A model generated the notes under the pieces. It worked only from the letters and a program-made list of their open reading frames with translations. It was not told the DNA's origin and did no database searches. 64,000 nt of DNA from Chromobacterium alkanivorans (GTDB lineage Bacteria; Pseudomonadota; Gammaproteobacteria; Burkholderiales; Chromobacteriaceae), in the NCBI RefSeq assembly GCF_016937655.1, contig NZ_JAFHKL010000002.1:124001-188000 (forward strand), in the 5' to 3' direction. Made by a program: the position numbers and the translations under genes. Each line of letters starts with the position of its first letter. The stretch's first letter is position 1. Shown here one piece after another: positions 1 to 8,134 of the stretch.

Positions 1-2
1 GG

Positions 3-1178
3 CCGCGCCGCGTCGCCGCCGCGCGCGAACAATTGCGGCAAGGGGAAGAAGCGGAACGCTGGCGCATAGACTTCGACACCGCCACCGAGCTGCTGACCCG
101 CTTCATCGAGGAAATGCACGCCTTCGCCGGCGTCTACCACGGCTTCGCCAGCAAAACGCCGCAGCAGATCAGCGCGCTGGCCGCCTACACCCCCGGCACG
201 CCGCTGCCGGTGGCCGTCGCCGGCGGCCTGCGCGCGGCGCTGACCCTGGGCGCACTGTCCGTCGCCTGGTACTGGCTGGCCTGGCCCAGCGCGCTGGAAG
301 CGGTGTTGCTGGCCACCGTGCTGTGCTGCCTGGCCGCGTCCTCGCCGCGGCCGGTGCTGATGGTCAAGCAATTCCTCACCGGCTTCGCGCTGGGCACGCC
401 GCTGGCCTACGCCTGCATGTTCTGGGTCTTGAGCCAGACCGACGGTTTCCCGCTGCTGGCGGCCGGCATGCTGCCCTTTCTGGCGCTGGGCTGCTATCTG
501 AAATGCCTGCCCAAATACGCCGGCGTCGGCGCCGGCATGACCATCGTGCTGGCGCACGCCATCAGCCCGCAGAACCATATGAACTACGACGTGGTCTCCT
601 TCCTCAACGGCAGCATCGCCCGCATCCTGGGGCTGGCGTTGTCGGCGGCCTTCTTCCAGCTGGTGCTGCCCGAACACACCATGGGTTCGCCGCGCCACAT
701 CGCCGCCGCGCTGTGGCGCGAAGCGCGCCGCGCCTGCGACGCCAAGCTGCCGCACCTGAAGCAGCGTTACGAAAACCGCATCCGCGACCTGCTCAATCAA
801 CTGAACACGCTGAGCCCGGCCCAGGCCGAGCTGAAGCAGGCGATCACCAGCCAGGCCATCACCCTGCTGGAGCTGGGCCTGGCGGTGATCAATCTGCGCG
901 CGCTGACCGCGGAATCGCCGTCGGCGCAGCTGCGCGCCGACCTGGAACACGCGGTGACGCAGCTGGCGCGCTATTTCGCCGCGCCGTCGCCGGAACGGCT
1001 GCAGCAAGCCATCGCCACCATGCGCGCGACCGGCCCGACGCTGCGCGTCCATCTGGCGCTGGCCGAACCCGAACGCGCCGCGCGGATTCAGCGCGCGCTG
1101 GCCGATCTGCACCTGATCCACACCTCATTGCTGGACGTGGCCGAAGCCGCCGCGCAAGGAACTGACCATGACTCGTGA
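3..1178 (+). CDS. FUSC/AaeB-like aromatic acid efflux protein, C-terminal part (cut by window edge)
   Basis: The reading frame is open to the left edge, so the true start lies upstream and only the last ~390 codons are seen. The visible part has a cluster of hydrophobic segments (rich in Leu, Ala and Gly, roughly the middle third) followed by a long helical cytoplasmic tail, as in the second half of FUSC-family proteins (fusaric acid resistance, AaeB). Such proteins form the inner-membrane component of tripartite efflux of aromatic carboxylic acids. The next two genes, a DUF1656/AaeX-like protein and an HlyD/AaeA-like adaptor, fit this and appear to form one operon; the stop overlaps the next start. 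The substrate cannot be read from sequence. Confidence 0.85.
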   Translation, partial: PRRVAAAREQLRQGEEAERWRIDFDTATELLTRFIEEMHAFAGVYHGFASKTPQQISALAAYTPGTPLPVAVAGGLRAALTLGALSVAWYWLAWPSALEAVLLATVLCCLAASSPRPVLMVKQFLTGFALGTPLAYACMFWVLSQTDGFPLLAAGMLPFLALGCYLKCLPKYAGVGAGMTIVLAHAISPQNHMNYDVVSFLNGSIARILGLALSAAFFQLVLPEHTMGSPRHIAAALWREARRACDAKLPHLKQRYENRIRDLLNQLNTLSPAQAELKQAITSQAITLLELGLAVINLRALTAESPSAQLRADLEHAVTQLARYFAAPSPERLQQAIATMRATGPTLRVHLALAEPERAARIQRALADLHLIHTSLLDVAEAAAQGTDHDS

Positions 1179-1365
1179 AATCGCCGTGTTCGGCATCCTG
1201 ATCCCCACCCTGCTGCCCTTGTTCCTGTTCAGCCTGCTGTGCCAGGCCGGGCTGGACTGGCTGCTGGGCCGGGCCGGCGTCTATCGCCGGGTATGGCATC
1301 CGGCCCTGTTCCGCCTCAGCCTGCTGATCTGCGTGTTCAGCGGCCTGGCGCTGCTGCTCTACTGA
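1168..1365 (+). CDS. DUF1656 (AaeX-like) small membrane protein
   Basis: A 65-residue protein with two hydrophobic segments: residues ~8-28 (ILIPTLLPLFLFSLL) and ~45-65 near the C-terminus. This matches the small DUF1656/AaeX family that lies between FUSC permeases and HlyD adaptors in aromatic-acid efflux operons. The ATG lies 11 nt before the stop codon of the upstream permease gene, so translation is probably coupled. Its biochemical role in the pump is not established. Family assignment rests on size, topology and position. Confidence 0.8.
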   Translation: MTREIAVFGILIPTLLPLFLFSLLCQAGLDWLLGRAGVYRRVWHPALFRLSLLICVFSGLALLLY

Positions 1366-1489
1366 ACGCGCCTCCGGCCCCTGCGAGAGTCCGCTCCATG
1401 TCCGCCGCGCGCCGCGAAGCCTTGCCGGTCCGTCTCGCTCCGCCGCGAGGCCTTGGACCAACCCTGAAACACCATTTCGGATAATCAAT

Positions 1490-2347
1490 ATGCGAATCAA
1501 CACCCTCATCCGCTATCTGATCACCTTGCTGCTGCTGGCGCTCGCCGTCTGGCTGGGCAAGGCGCTGTGGGACCACTACATGCATTCGCCGTGGACCCGT
1601 GACGGCCGCGTGCGCGCCGATGTGATCACCCTCTCCTCCGACGTGGCCGGCCTGGTGACCCAGGTGGCCGTCAAGGACAATCAGCCGGTGCGCAAGGGCG
1701 ACGTGCTGTTCACCGTCGACCGCAGCCGCTACGCGGCGGCGCTGGCCCAGGCCGAAGCCGCGCTGGACGGCCAGCGCACCGAGAAAAACCGCCGCGGCAA
1801 GGAGGCGGCGCGCCGCGACGGCCTGGACAGCGCGGTGGTGTCCGCCGAGAACCGCGAAACCGCGACCTTCGCCGCCGCAGCAGCCGGCTCCCAATACCAG
1901 GCGGCGCTGGCGGCGCGCGACCTGGCCCGGCTCAATCTGGAACGCACCGTGGTGCGCGCCCCGGCGGACGGCTACGTGACCAACCTCAACGTCCATGTCG
2001 GCGACTTCGCCGCCGTCGGCGCGCCCAAGCTGGCGCTGATAGACCGCAACTCCTACCGCGTGGAAGGCTATTTCGAGGAAACCAAGCTGCCGCTGCTCAA
2101 GCCCGGCGCCAAGGTGGAAATCACCCTGCTCAGCGGCGGTCCGACGCTGCGCGGCCACGTCGCCAGCATCGCCCGCGGCATCACCGACCGCGACGCCGGC
2201 ACCGGCCGCGAGTTGCTGGCCGACGTCAACCCCACTTTCAACTGGGTGCGGCTGGCGCAGCGGGTGCCGGTGCGCATCGAGCTGGACGAACTGCCGTCCG
2301 AGCCCTTGCTGGTGGCCGGCACCACCTGCACCGTGGTGGTGCGCTGA
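1490..2347 (+). CDS. HlyD-family periplasmic adaptor (AaeA-like efflux subunit)
   Basis: A 285-residue membrane fusion protein. An N-terminal transmembrane anchor (residues ~8-25) is followed by SPWTRDGRVRADVITLSSDV, typical of AaeA/EmrA-type adaptors. Then come a biotinyl-lipoyl half (VAGLVTQVAVKDNQPVRKGD), an Ala-rich alpha-hairpin (~80-145), the second lipoyl half (APADGYVTNLNV) and a beta-barrel domain. It should bridge the inner-membrane FUSC pump to an outer-membrane channel, which is not encoded here. It is the third gene of the efflux operon, after a gap of about 125 nt, and is followed by a strong terminator. Confidence 0.87.
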   Translation: MRINTLIRYLITLLLLALAVWLGKALWDHYMHSPWTRDGRVRADVITLSSDVAGLVTQVAVKDNQPVRKGDVLFTVDRSRYAAALAQAEAALDGQRTEKNRRGKEAARRDGLDSAVVSAENRETATFAAAAAGSQYQAALAARDLARLNLERTVVRAPADGYVTNLNVHVGDFAAVGAPKLALIDRNSYRVEGYFEETKLPLLKPGAKVEITLLSGGPTLRGHVASIARGITDRDAGTGRELLADVNPTFNWVRLAQRVPVRIELDELPSEPLLVAGTTCTVVVR

Positions 2348-2366
2348 GATCGCCGCGACAATGAAA

Positions 2367-2388
2367 AAAGGGGCCTAACGGCCCCTTT
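2367..2388. terminator. Rho-independent terminator, probably bidirectional
   Basis: AAAGGGGCC-TAAC-GGCCCCTTT is a perfect inverted repeat with A runs on the left and T's on the right. It lies between the convergent efflux operon (+) and the metallopeptidase gene (-), 20-60 nt from both stop codons. Confidence 0.85.
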
Positions 2389-2411
2389 CTCATTCCTCGA
2401 TTGAACAATTT

Positions 2412-3266
2412 TCACAAACGCCGCGCGCGGAAGGTGTCGCACTGCGCCATGTCTCCGCTGTCGAAGCCGCGGCGGAACCAGCGCACGCGTTGCTCGCCGC
2501 TGCCGTGGGTGAAAGAGTCCGGCATCACTTCGCGGCCGGCCGAACGCTGCAGGGCGTCGTCGCCTATCCTGGCCGCGGCGTTCAGCGCCGCCTCCAGATC
2601 GCCCGGTTCCAGAATCCGCCGCGCCTGGTCGGCGTGACGCCCCCATACTCCGGCCAGACAGTCCGCCTGCAACTCCTGACGCACCGACAAGGCATTGGCT
2701 CGCCGCTCGTCGCTGCGCGCCATTTCCTCGTCCACCTTGGCGGAGATGCCGAGCTGATGCTGGACATGATGTCCGACTTCATGCGCGATCACGTAAGCCT
2801 GGGCGAACTCGCCCGGCGCGCCCAGCTCGCGGCCCAGGGTCCGGAAAAACGACAGGTCGATGTAGATTTTCTCGTCGCCGGGACAGTAGAACGGACCGAT
2901 GGCCGCGTCGCCGCGGCCGCAGGCCGTAGGCGTCGCGCCGCTGAACATCACCAGCTTGGGCGGACGGTAACGCTCTCCCCGGGCTTCGAACAAAGGCCGC
3001 CACACGTCTTCGGTGTCCGCCAGCATCACGCGGATGAACTTGGCGTCGCGATCGTCCGGCGCGCTGGCCCTGGCCGGCGCCTGCTGCTCGGCCGCCGGCT
3101 CCATCTCGCTGATCAGATTGATCACCGTCATCGGGTTGACGTCGAAAACCAGCCAGGCCACCAGGCCGATCAGCACGGCGCCGACGCCTACCGCCCCGCC
3201 GCCTCTGCCGCGCTCGCCGCGGCGGTCTTCCACATTATCGCTTTCCCGGTTTCCATCCCAACGCAT
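2412..3266 (-). CDS. YpfJ-type neutral zinc metallopeptidase
   Basis: A 284-residue protein with a charged N-terminus (RRGERGRGGG), one transmembrane segment (residues ~25-45) and a periplasmic domain. The domain carries the zinc motif HEVGHHVQHQLG, in which HExxH appears as HEVGH. A further conserved stretch ending in QADCLAGVWG supplies a likely third ligand region. This matches the putative neutral zinc metallopeptidase family (E. coli YpfJ), whose substrates are unknown. Length is normal for the family. It stands alone, convergent with the efflux operon. Confidence 0.85.
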   Translation of the reverse strand: MRWDGNRESDNVEDRRGERGRGGGAVGVGAVLIGLVAWLVFDVNPMTVINLISEMEPAAEQQAPARASAPDDRDAKFIRVMLADTEDVWRPLFEARGERYRPPKLVMFSGATPTACGRGDAAIGPFYCPGDEKIYIDLSFFRTLGRELGAPGEFAQAYVIAHEVGHHVQHQLGISAKVDEEMARSDERRANALSVRQELQADCLAGVWGRHADQARRILEPGDLEAALNAAARIGDDALQRSAGREVMPDSFTHGSGEQRVRWFRRGFDSGDMAQCDTFRARRL

Positions 3267-3453
3267 GTCCCATCTCCGCAGGCCAAATCATCGCTTGCCC
3301 ATGCCTGACCGCCGCGGCCGCCAGCACATGGGCATTTAAAAAATCGACATGGTACGCGCTTGAACTGGAGCCGGCCAGCCGCCGCGTCGTCACGCTCTCA
3401 GCGCCCGCGCCAGGACCAATCGCCGACGCGCAGCAGGTCGTAAACAGCTTCTT
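3267..3453. other. Intergenic stretch with a partial repeat end
   Basis: No credible gene lies between the metallopeptidase start and the full repeat copy that follows. An AT-rich patch near 3337-3355 may belong to the metallopeptidase promoter. Bases ~3421-3452 (CGCAGCAGGTCGTAAACAG) match the right end of the dispersed repeat, so a truncated copy abuts the full copy in tandem. Confidence 0.5.
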
Positions 3454-3595
3454 AGAGCCTGTTCAAAGTCTCGCGAGCTAAAGCGAGACAAGGCGAAAAC
3501 CGCTGAGAAAGCGGAATGTACGCGTGGTACATGAGCATTTCGAAGCGGGTTTCAACGCTGTATCGCCGCAGCGCAGCAGATCGTAAACAGGTTCT
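3454..3595. repeat. Dispersed MITE-like repeat, copy 1
   Basis: A ~142 bp element starting AGAGCCTGTTCAAAG and ending TCGTAAACAGGTTCT, so the outer 10 bases form an imperfect inverted repeat. Its interior (GAGACAAGGCGAAAACC, GGTACATGAGCATTTCGAAG, GGTTTCAACG) recurs in the copies at 14.5, 45.6 and 50.2 kb. Its right end touches the pgpA stop codon: on the minus strand the TAA is continuous with TAAGAACCTGTTTACGATCT. Confidence 0.85.
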
Positions 3596-4107
3596 TACAG
3601 CAAGCGCCAGATTCCCCACTGCACCGCCAGCGCGAACAGAGCCGCCAGCAGGTCGTCCACCATCACGCCGAAACCGCCGCCCACATGACGGTCCAGCCAA
3701 CGTATCGGCCAGGGTTTGAGAATGTCGAAAAAGCGGAACAGCGCAAAAGCCAGCAGCCAGGCCAGGGGCGTGGCCGGCGCGAAGGCCAGCACCAACAGCA
3801 TGGCGACGATCTCGTCCCAGACGATGCCGCCGTAGTCGTGCACGCCCAGCGCCCGGCCGCTGTAGCCGCAAATCCAGATGCCGGCGACGAACAGCGGCAG
3901 GCACAGCGCCGCCAACGCCAGGCCGTGCACGCCCAGCGCGTTCAGGATGAAGAACAAGGGATAGGCGGCCACCGTGCCCCAGGTCCCCGGCGCCTTGCGC
4001 GCCAAGCCGCTGCCGAAGCCGAAAGCCAGGAAATGGGCGGGATGGCTCAGTACGAAACGCCAGTCCGGTTGCAGCTTCAGGGTTTCCGTCTCATTTGAAA
4101 TGGTCAT
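3595..4107 (-). CDS. pgpA: Phosphatidylglycerophosphatase A
   Basis: A 170-residue membrane phosphatase that converts phosphatidylglycerol phosphate to phosphatidylglycerol in the inner membrane. The family motif GSGLARKAPGTWGT lies at ~residue 32-45 and DEIVAMLL is further on, with several hydrophobic segments and the ending QWGIWRLL. The start overlaps the end of thiL by 17 nt, the usual thiL-pgpA arrangement. The stop codon coincides with the edge of repeat copy 1, so the repeat may have supplied or fixed the present stop. Confidence 0.93.
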   Translation of the reverse strand: MTISNETETLKLQPDWRFVLSHPAHFLAFGFGSGLARKAPGTWGTVAAYPLFFILNALGVHGLALAALCLPLFVAGIWICGYSGRALGVHDYGGIVWDEIVAMLLVLAFAPATPLAWLLAFALFRFFDILKPWPIRWLDRHVGGGFGVMVDDLLAALFALAVQWGIWRLL

Positions 4108-5038
4108 AGCCGGTGCTTTCCAGTTGAATGATGTTGCCGTCGCCGTCCAGCAGGCTGACGCCCTGGCCGGCCGCGATGCGGCCGATGCGGCTCAGCCGGC
4201 AGCCCGCCGCGGCGCAGGCCTCTATCTGGACCCGGCGCGCGGCCGGCGCGGTGAATACCAGTTCGTAATCGTCGCCGCCCGCGGCCAGGCAATCCAGCCA
4301 TTGCCCGCGCGCGGCCTCCGCCAGCGGGTGCGACGGCAAGGCCTCGGCCCACACTTCCGCCGCCACTTGCGAGGCGGCGGCGATATGGCCGAGATCCGAC
4401 AGCAGGCCGTCGGACACGTCGGCGGCGGCGTGCGCCAGCGGCAGCAAGGCTCGTCCCAGCGCGATGCGCGGCTCGGGGTATTCCAGCTTGCTCCAGGCCG
4501 CCTCGCGCAAGCCGTCCGGCAGCGGCGCGATCCGGCCCAGCCGGCTGCGCACCGCCATCGCCCCCAGGCCCAGCTCGCCGCTGACCCAGACGTCGTCGCC
4601 CGCGCGAGCGGCGGCGCGACGCAGCGCCTGGCCGCGCGGCGTCTCTCCGCCCACGGTCACGGACAGCGTCAACGGACCGCGCGTGGTGTCGCCGCCGATC
4701 ACATCCACCCCGTGCCGTTCCGCCAAGGCGAAAAAGCCTCGGGAAAACCCGGCGGCCCAGACCTCGTCCATCGCCGGCAAGGCCAGCGACAGCACCACCC
4801 AGCGCGGCGCGGCGCCCATCGCCGCCATATCGGACAGATTCACCGCCAGCGCCTTGTGGCCCAGCGCCTCCGGCGCGACGTCGGCGAAAAAGTGCCGCCC
4901 TTCCACCAGCATGTCCACCGAGACATGCAGATCGCAGCCCGGCGTCGGCCGCAGGATGGCGGCGTCGTCGCCGACGCCCAGGACCGCGCCGCCGGCCGGA
5001 CGCGTGAAATAGCGGCGGATCAATTCAAATTCGTTCAT
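4091..5038 (-). CDS. thiL: Thiamine-monophosphate kinase
   Basis: A 315-residue enzyme that phosphorylates thiamine monophosphate to thiamine diphosphate using ATP. The start MNEFELIRRYF is typical of ThiL. Family motifs include GVGDDAAIL, VSVDMLVEGRHFF, NLSDMAAMGA (metal and ATP binding), DVIGGDTTRG, DVSDGLLSDL and GDDYELVF near the C-terminus. An upstream in-frame ATG exists (11 codons earlier), but the start at 5038 matches family alignments and follows an AGAAAG-like ribosome site. It lies in the rib-nusB-thiL-pgpA operon and overlaps pgpA. Confidence 0.95.
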   Translation of the reverse strand: MNEFELIRRYFTRPAGGAVLGVGDDAAILRPTPGCDLHVSVDMLVEGRHFFADVAPEALGHKALAVNLSDMAAMGAAPRWVVLSLALPAMDEVWAAGFSRGFFALAERHGVDVIGGDTTRGPLTLSVTVGGETPRGQALRRAAARAGDDVWVSGELGLGAMAVRSRLGRIAPLPDGLREAAWSKLEYPEPRIALGRALLPLAHAAADVSDGLLSDLGHIAAASQVAAEVWAEALPSHPLAEAARGQWLDCLAAGGDDYELVFTAPAARRVQIEACAAAGCRLSRIGRIAAGQGVSLLDGDGNIIQLESTGYDHFK

Positions 5039-5119
5039 CACGATCTTTCTGTTCGGCCGATGCAAAAACACCCGCGGCCGCGGGTGTGTTCTGAATCTGA
5101 CGGCGCCGGCGACAAAGCC

Positions 5120-5566
5120 TCAGTTCTGGCGACGCGCCTTTTGCGACGCCACTTCGTCAGCGCGCACTTCGGCGGCCAGCTTGTCCAGCACGCCGTTGAC
5201 GAATTTATGGCCGTCGGTGCCGCCGAAGGTCTTGGTGATTTCGATGGCTTCGTTGATGATCACCGGATACGGGGTTTCCGGGTGCTGGGTCAGTTCCAGC
5301 GCGGCCATCAACAACACGGCGCGTTCCACCGGGCTGACTTCGTCTTCGGCGCGCTCGTAGTAGCGGCCGATCTGATTGGACAACGCGCCCACGTCTTTCA
5401 GCACGCCGTACAGGATCTCGCGGAACAAGGCTTCGTCGGCCTTGGCGAAGTATTCATTCTCGCGCAGGTGCTTTTCGATCAGGGAGGCCGGACGGTCCGG
5501 GTTCAATTCCCATTCGTAAATGCCCTGGATGGCAAATTCGCGGGCGCGGCGGCGAGCGGTTTTCAT
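5120..5566 (-). CDS. nusB: Transcription antitermination factor NusB
   Basis: A 148-residue all-helical RNA-binding protein that works with NusE (S10) at boxA in rRNA antitermination. The start MKTARRRAREFAIQGIYEWEL and the C-terminal INEAIEITKTFGGTDGHKFV are hallmark NusB sequences. The chosen ATG follows AAGGAAC at good spacing; the longer frame upstream lacks family similarity. It follows ribH, an arrangement seen in many proteobacteria, and precedes thiL. Confidence 0.96.
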   Translation of the reverse strand: MKTARRRAREFAIQGIYEWELNPDRPASLIEKHLRENEYFAKADEALFREILYGVLKDVGALSNQIGRYYERAEDEVSPVERAVLLMAALELTQHPETPYPVIINEAIEITKTFGGTDGHKFVNGVLDKLAAEVRADEVASQKARRQN

Positions 5567-5632
5567 AGAGGTGTTCCTTGTAAAGAGCGGGGAACCGGGC
5601 AAGCCCGGCTCCGGTATCTTGGCGGGAGCCGA

Positions 5633-6103
5633 TCAGCCGCGCAGGATGCGCTTGCGCAGATTCACCATCTCCACCGCCACGGCAGCGGCCTCGCGGCCTT
5701 TGACTTCCATGCGCACTTCGGCCTGCTCGTCGGTTTCGGTGGTCAGAATCGCGTTGGCGATCGGGATGTCGAAGTCCAGGCCAACGCGGGTCACGCCTTC
5801 GCCGGATTCGTTCGACACCAGTTCGAAATGGTAGGTTTCGCCGCGGATCACCGCTCCCAGCGCCACCAGCGCGTCGAAGCGGCCGCTCTTGGCCATGGTC
5901 TGCAACATCAGCGGCACTTCCAGCGCGCCCGGCACCGTGGCCAGGGTCACGTCCTCTGCGGCCACGCCCAGCCGAGCCAGCTCGCACAGGCAGGCGTCGC
6001 GCAAGCCTTCGCAAACCGGGGTGTTGAAACGCGACATCACAACGCCGATTTTCAGGCCCTTGCCCGTCAGATCGGGTTCTATACGCTGGATAGCTTGAAG
6101 CAT
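5633..6103 (-). CDS. ribH: 6,7-dimethyl-8-ribityllumazine synthase
   Basis: A 156-residue lumazine synthase that joins 5-amino-6-ribitylamino-uracil with 3,4-dihydroxy-2-butanone 4-phosphate, the penultimate step to riboflavin. Motifs: [14 protein letters not shown] near the N-terminus (substrate-binding Phe and Asn), [25 protein letters not shown] with the catalytic His region, and [17 protein letters not shown]. It lies directly between ribB and nusB in one minus-strand operon and receives the RibB product of its neighbour. Confidence 0.96.
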   Translation of the reverse strand: MLQAIQRIEPDLTGKGLKIGVVMSRFNTPVCEGLRDACLCELARLGVAAEDVTLATVPGALEVPLMLQTMAKSGRFDALVALGAVIRGETYHFELVSNESGEGVTRVGLDFDIPIANAILTTETDEQAEVRMEVKGREAAAVAVEMVNLRKRILRG

Positions 6104-6182
6104 CTTGTTCCTCGCGGCGGAATCACTACGGAAAACCGGAGATTCTACCTCAATCCCCGGGCCTTAGCCATTGCGCCGCCGC

Positions 6183-7289
6183 TCATTCCTCGTCCACGTG
6201 GAAGGCGTGCGGCTGGCAAAAGCCGGTCACTTCCAGATCGAAGCCGGTCATGGACGGCAGGCTGACCGGGGCGGTCATCAGCTTCATCTTGCCCACGCCC
6301 AACGCCTTGAGCATTTGCGCGCCGATGCCGAAGGTCTTGCTGTCCCAACGCTGCTTCTGCTGCTCCAGACCCAGCGCGCGCTGCGCCAAGTCCTCGCCGG
6401 TTTCGTCGCGGTACAGCAGCACCACCACGCCGTGGCCGGCTTCTTCTATCATTTCCAGCGCATTGGGCACGGTCCAGGAGTGCTGGCTGCACAAGGGCGC
6501 CAGCACGTCGATCACCGACAAGGGCTCGTGCACGCGCACCAGGGTTTCGCGCTGCGGCTGGATCTCGCCCTTGACCAGGGCCAGATGGGTGGCGCGGGTG
6601 GTGATGTCGCGGAACACGTGCAGTTCGAAAGCGCCGAACGGGGTGTCCACCGGCCGCTGTCCCACTTTTTCCACCAGCGATTCGGTGCGGCTGCGGTACT
6701 GGATCAGGTCGGCGATGGTGCCCACCTTCAAGCCGTGCTCGCGCGCGAACTCCACCAGCTCCGGCAAACGCGCCATGGTGCCGTCGTCGTTCATGATTTC
6801 GCAGATCACGCCGGCCGGCTCCAGGCCAGCCAGCATCGCCAGATCGCAGCCGGCTTCGGTATGGCCGGCGCGGATCAGCACGCCGCCCTTTTGCGCCTTC
6901 AGCGGGAAGATGTGCCCCGGCTGCACCAGGTCCGCCGGCTTGGCCAGACGCGCCACCGCGGCTTGCACGGTGCGGGCGCGGTCAGCGGCGGAAATGCCGG
7001 TGGTCACGCCTTCGGCGGCTTCGATGGACACGGTGAAATTGGTGCTGTACGGCGTGCCGTTGTTGCTGACCATCAGCGGCAGGTTCAGCTGCTGGCAGCG
7101 CTCCTCGGTCAAGGTCAGACAGATCAGGCCGCGGCCGTGCTTGGCCATGAAGTTGATCGCCTCCGGGGTGACGAACTCCGCCGCCATCACCAGATCGCCT
7201 TCGTTCTCGCGGTCCTCGGCGTCCACCAACACCACCATCTTGCCGGCCTTGATGTCGGCGACGATGTCCTGAATCGGGGAAATAGTCAT
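6183..7289 (-). CDS. ribB: 3,4-dihydroxy-2-butanone 4-phosphate synthase with degenerate GTP cyclohydrolase II domain (RibBX type)
   Basis: A 368-residue two-domain protein. Residues ~1-205 are a complete RibB domain (DAEDRENEGDLVMAAE, the PGHIFPL motif, RAGHTEAGCDLAMLAG) that makes 3,4-dihydroxy-2-butanone 4-phosphate from ribulose 5-phosphate. Residues ~215-368 are RibA-like in length and fold signals (THLALVKGEI, RVHEPLSVIDVL), but the three zinc cysteines of GTP cyclohydrolase II, expected as C-x10-C-x-C just after RVH, are missing; only one Cys (APLCSQH) is nearby. GTP cyclohydrolase activity is therefore unlikely and the domain may be regulatory. The start follows a clear AAGGAAG site. 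Confidence 0.9.
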   Translation of the reverse strand: MTISPIQDIVADIKAGKMVVLVDAEDRENEGDLVMAAEFVTPEAINFMAKHGRGLICLTLTEERCQQLNLPLMVSNNGTPYSTNFTVSIEAAEGVTTGISAADRARTVQAAVARLAKPADLVQPGHIFPLKAQKGGVLIRAGHTEAGCDLAMLAGLEPAGVICEIMNDDGTMARLPELVEFAREHGLKVGTIADLIQYRSRTESLVEKVGQRPVDTPFGAFELHVFRDITTRATHLALVKGEIQPQRETLVRVHEPLSVIDVLAPLCSQHSWTVPNALEMIEEAGHGVVVLLYRDETGEDLAQRALGLEQQKQRWDSKTFGIGAQMLKALGVGKMKLMTAPVSLPSMTGFDLEVTGFCQPHAFHVDEE

Positions 7290-7351
7290 ACCATCTTCCT
7301 TTGTAAGCACTTGTTTTTTGGCGCGGGCGCCGCCCGCCTGAATTCATTATC

Positions 7352-7472
7352 GGAACCTGTTCAAAGTCCCGCGGGCCGGAGCGAGACAAGCTGAAGAAGC
7401 GGGCGCACCAGCATTCCAAGCCGTATCGCCGCGCCTCGCCTCACGAAGCGCAGCGGACTTTGAACAGGTTCT
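7352..7472. repeat. Dispersed MITE-like repeat, copy 2 (short form)
   Basis: A ~120 bp copy whose ends form a perfect 17 bp inverted repeat: GAACCTGTTCAAAGTCC at 7353-7369 and its complement at 7455-7471. The interior is shorter than in other copies. The right end abuts the TGA stop of the ATP-pyrophosphatase gene (minus strand TGAGAACCTGTT). It separates that gene from ribB. Confidence 0.85.
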
Positions 7473-8134
7473 CAGCCGGGCAACAGGTCCAGGCTGACAT
7501 ACTCTCCATGGCGGTGGATCTCGCCGTCGCGCAGACGCAGGGGCCGCGCGAACAAGGGGCCGTCCGTCGCCAGGGTGTGAAACTCGCCGGCCTCGGCGCA
7601 AGGGTCCAGGCCTTCCGCCAGCATCCGGTCCACCAGTTCGTGGCTCAGTTCGCGGCCCAACCACTGCTCGCTCGCCAGCCGGGTGTTCACCACCACGATG
7701 CGGGCGCTGAAGCCCGCGTCGATGAATTCCCGCACCAAGGCGGCGCGCGGCTGCTGCCACAACGGCAGCCATGCCTGCAGGCCGGCCGCGGCGCAGACCT
7801 TCTCTTCCCACTCGCGGTGGGCGTCCAGATCGATGTCGCCGAACACCACCGCCTCGCAACCGTCGGCGCGGGCCTCGCCCAGCCGGGCGATGAACTCGGC
7901 CTCGTAGCCGGCCCAGCTCGCGCGCCCCACCCGCAAGGGCAGGCCCAGCGCCGCGGCCTGCAGCGCCAGCACTTCCGGGCGCAAACCGTGCGAGCGCGAA
8001 CGCTCGCCGCTCTCGTCCGCCATCGTCAGCAAGGCTTGCGGGCTGGCGCCGGCTTGCACCGCGCGCCACAGCGCCAGGCAGGAGTCCTTGCCGCCGCTCC
8101 AGGAGGCCAGCACGCGCCGGCCGGCCAGGTTCAC
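7472..8134 (-). CDS. Dph6/DUF71-type ATP-pyrophosphatase domain protein
   Basis: A 220-residue protein with the N-type ATP-pyrophosphatase P-loop SWSGGKDS at residues 11-18, then [18 protein letters not shown] and a conserved [20 protein letters not shown] stretch, as in the DUF71/Dph6-like (diphthine-ammonia ligase-related) adenine nucleotide hydrolase family. Bacteria lack diphthamide, so its substrate is unknown. It starts with GTG overlapping the ribE stop (GTGA), so the two are translationally coupled. That position inside the riboflavin operon suggests, but does not prove, a link to flavin or a related cofactor. Confidence 0.8.
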   Translation of the reverse strand: MNLAGRRVLASWSGGKDSCLALWRAVQAGASPQALLTMADESGERSRSHGLRPEVLALQAAALGLPLRVGRASWAGYEAEFIARLGEARADGCEAVVFGDIDLDAHREWEEKVCAAAGLQAWLPLWQQPRAALVREFIDAGFSARIVVVNTRLASEQWLGRELSHELVDRMLAEGLDPCAEAGEFHTLATDGPLFARPLRLRDGEIHRHGEYVSLDLLPG

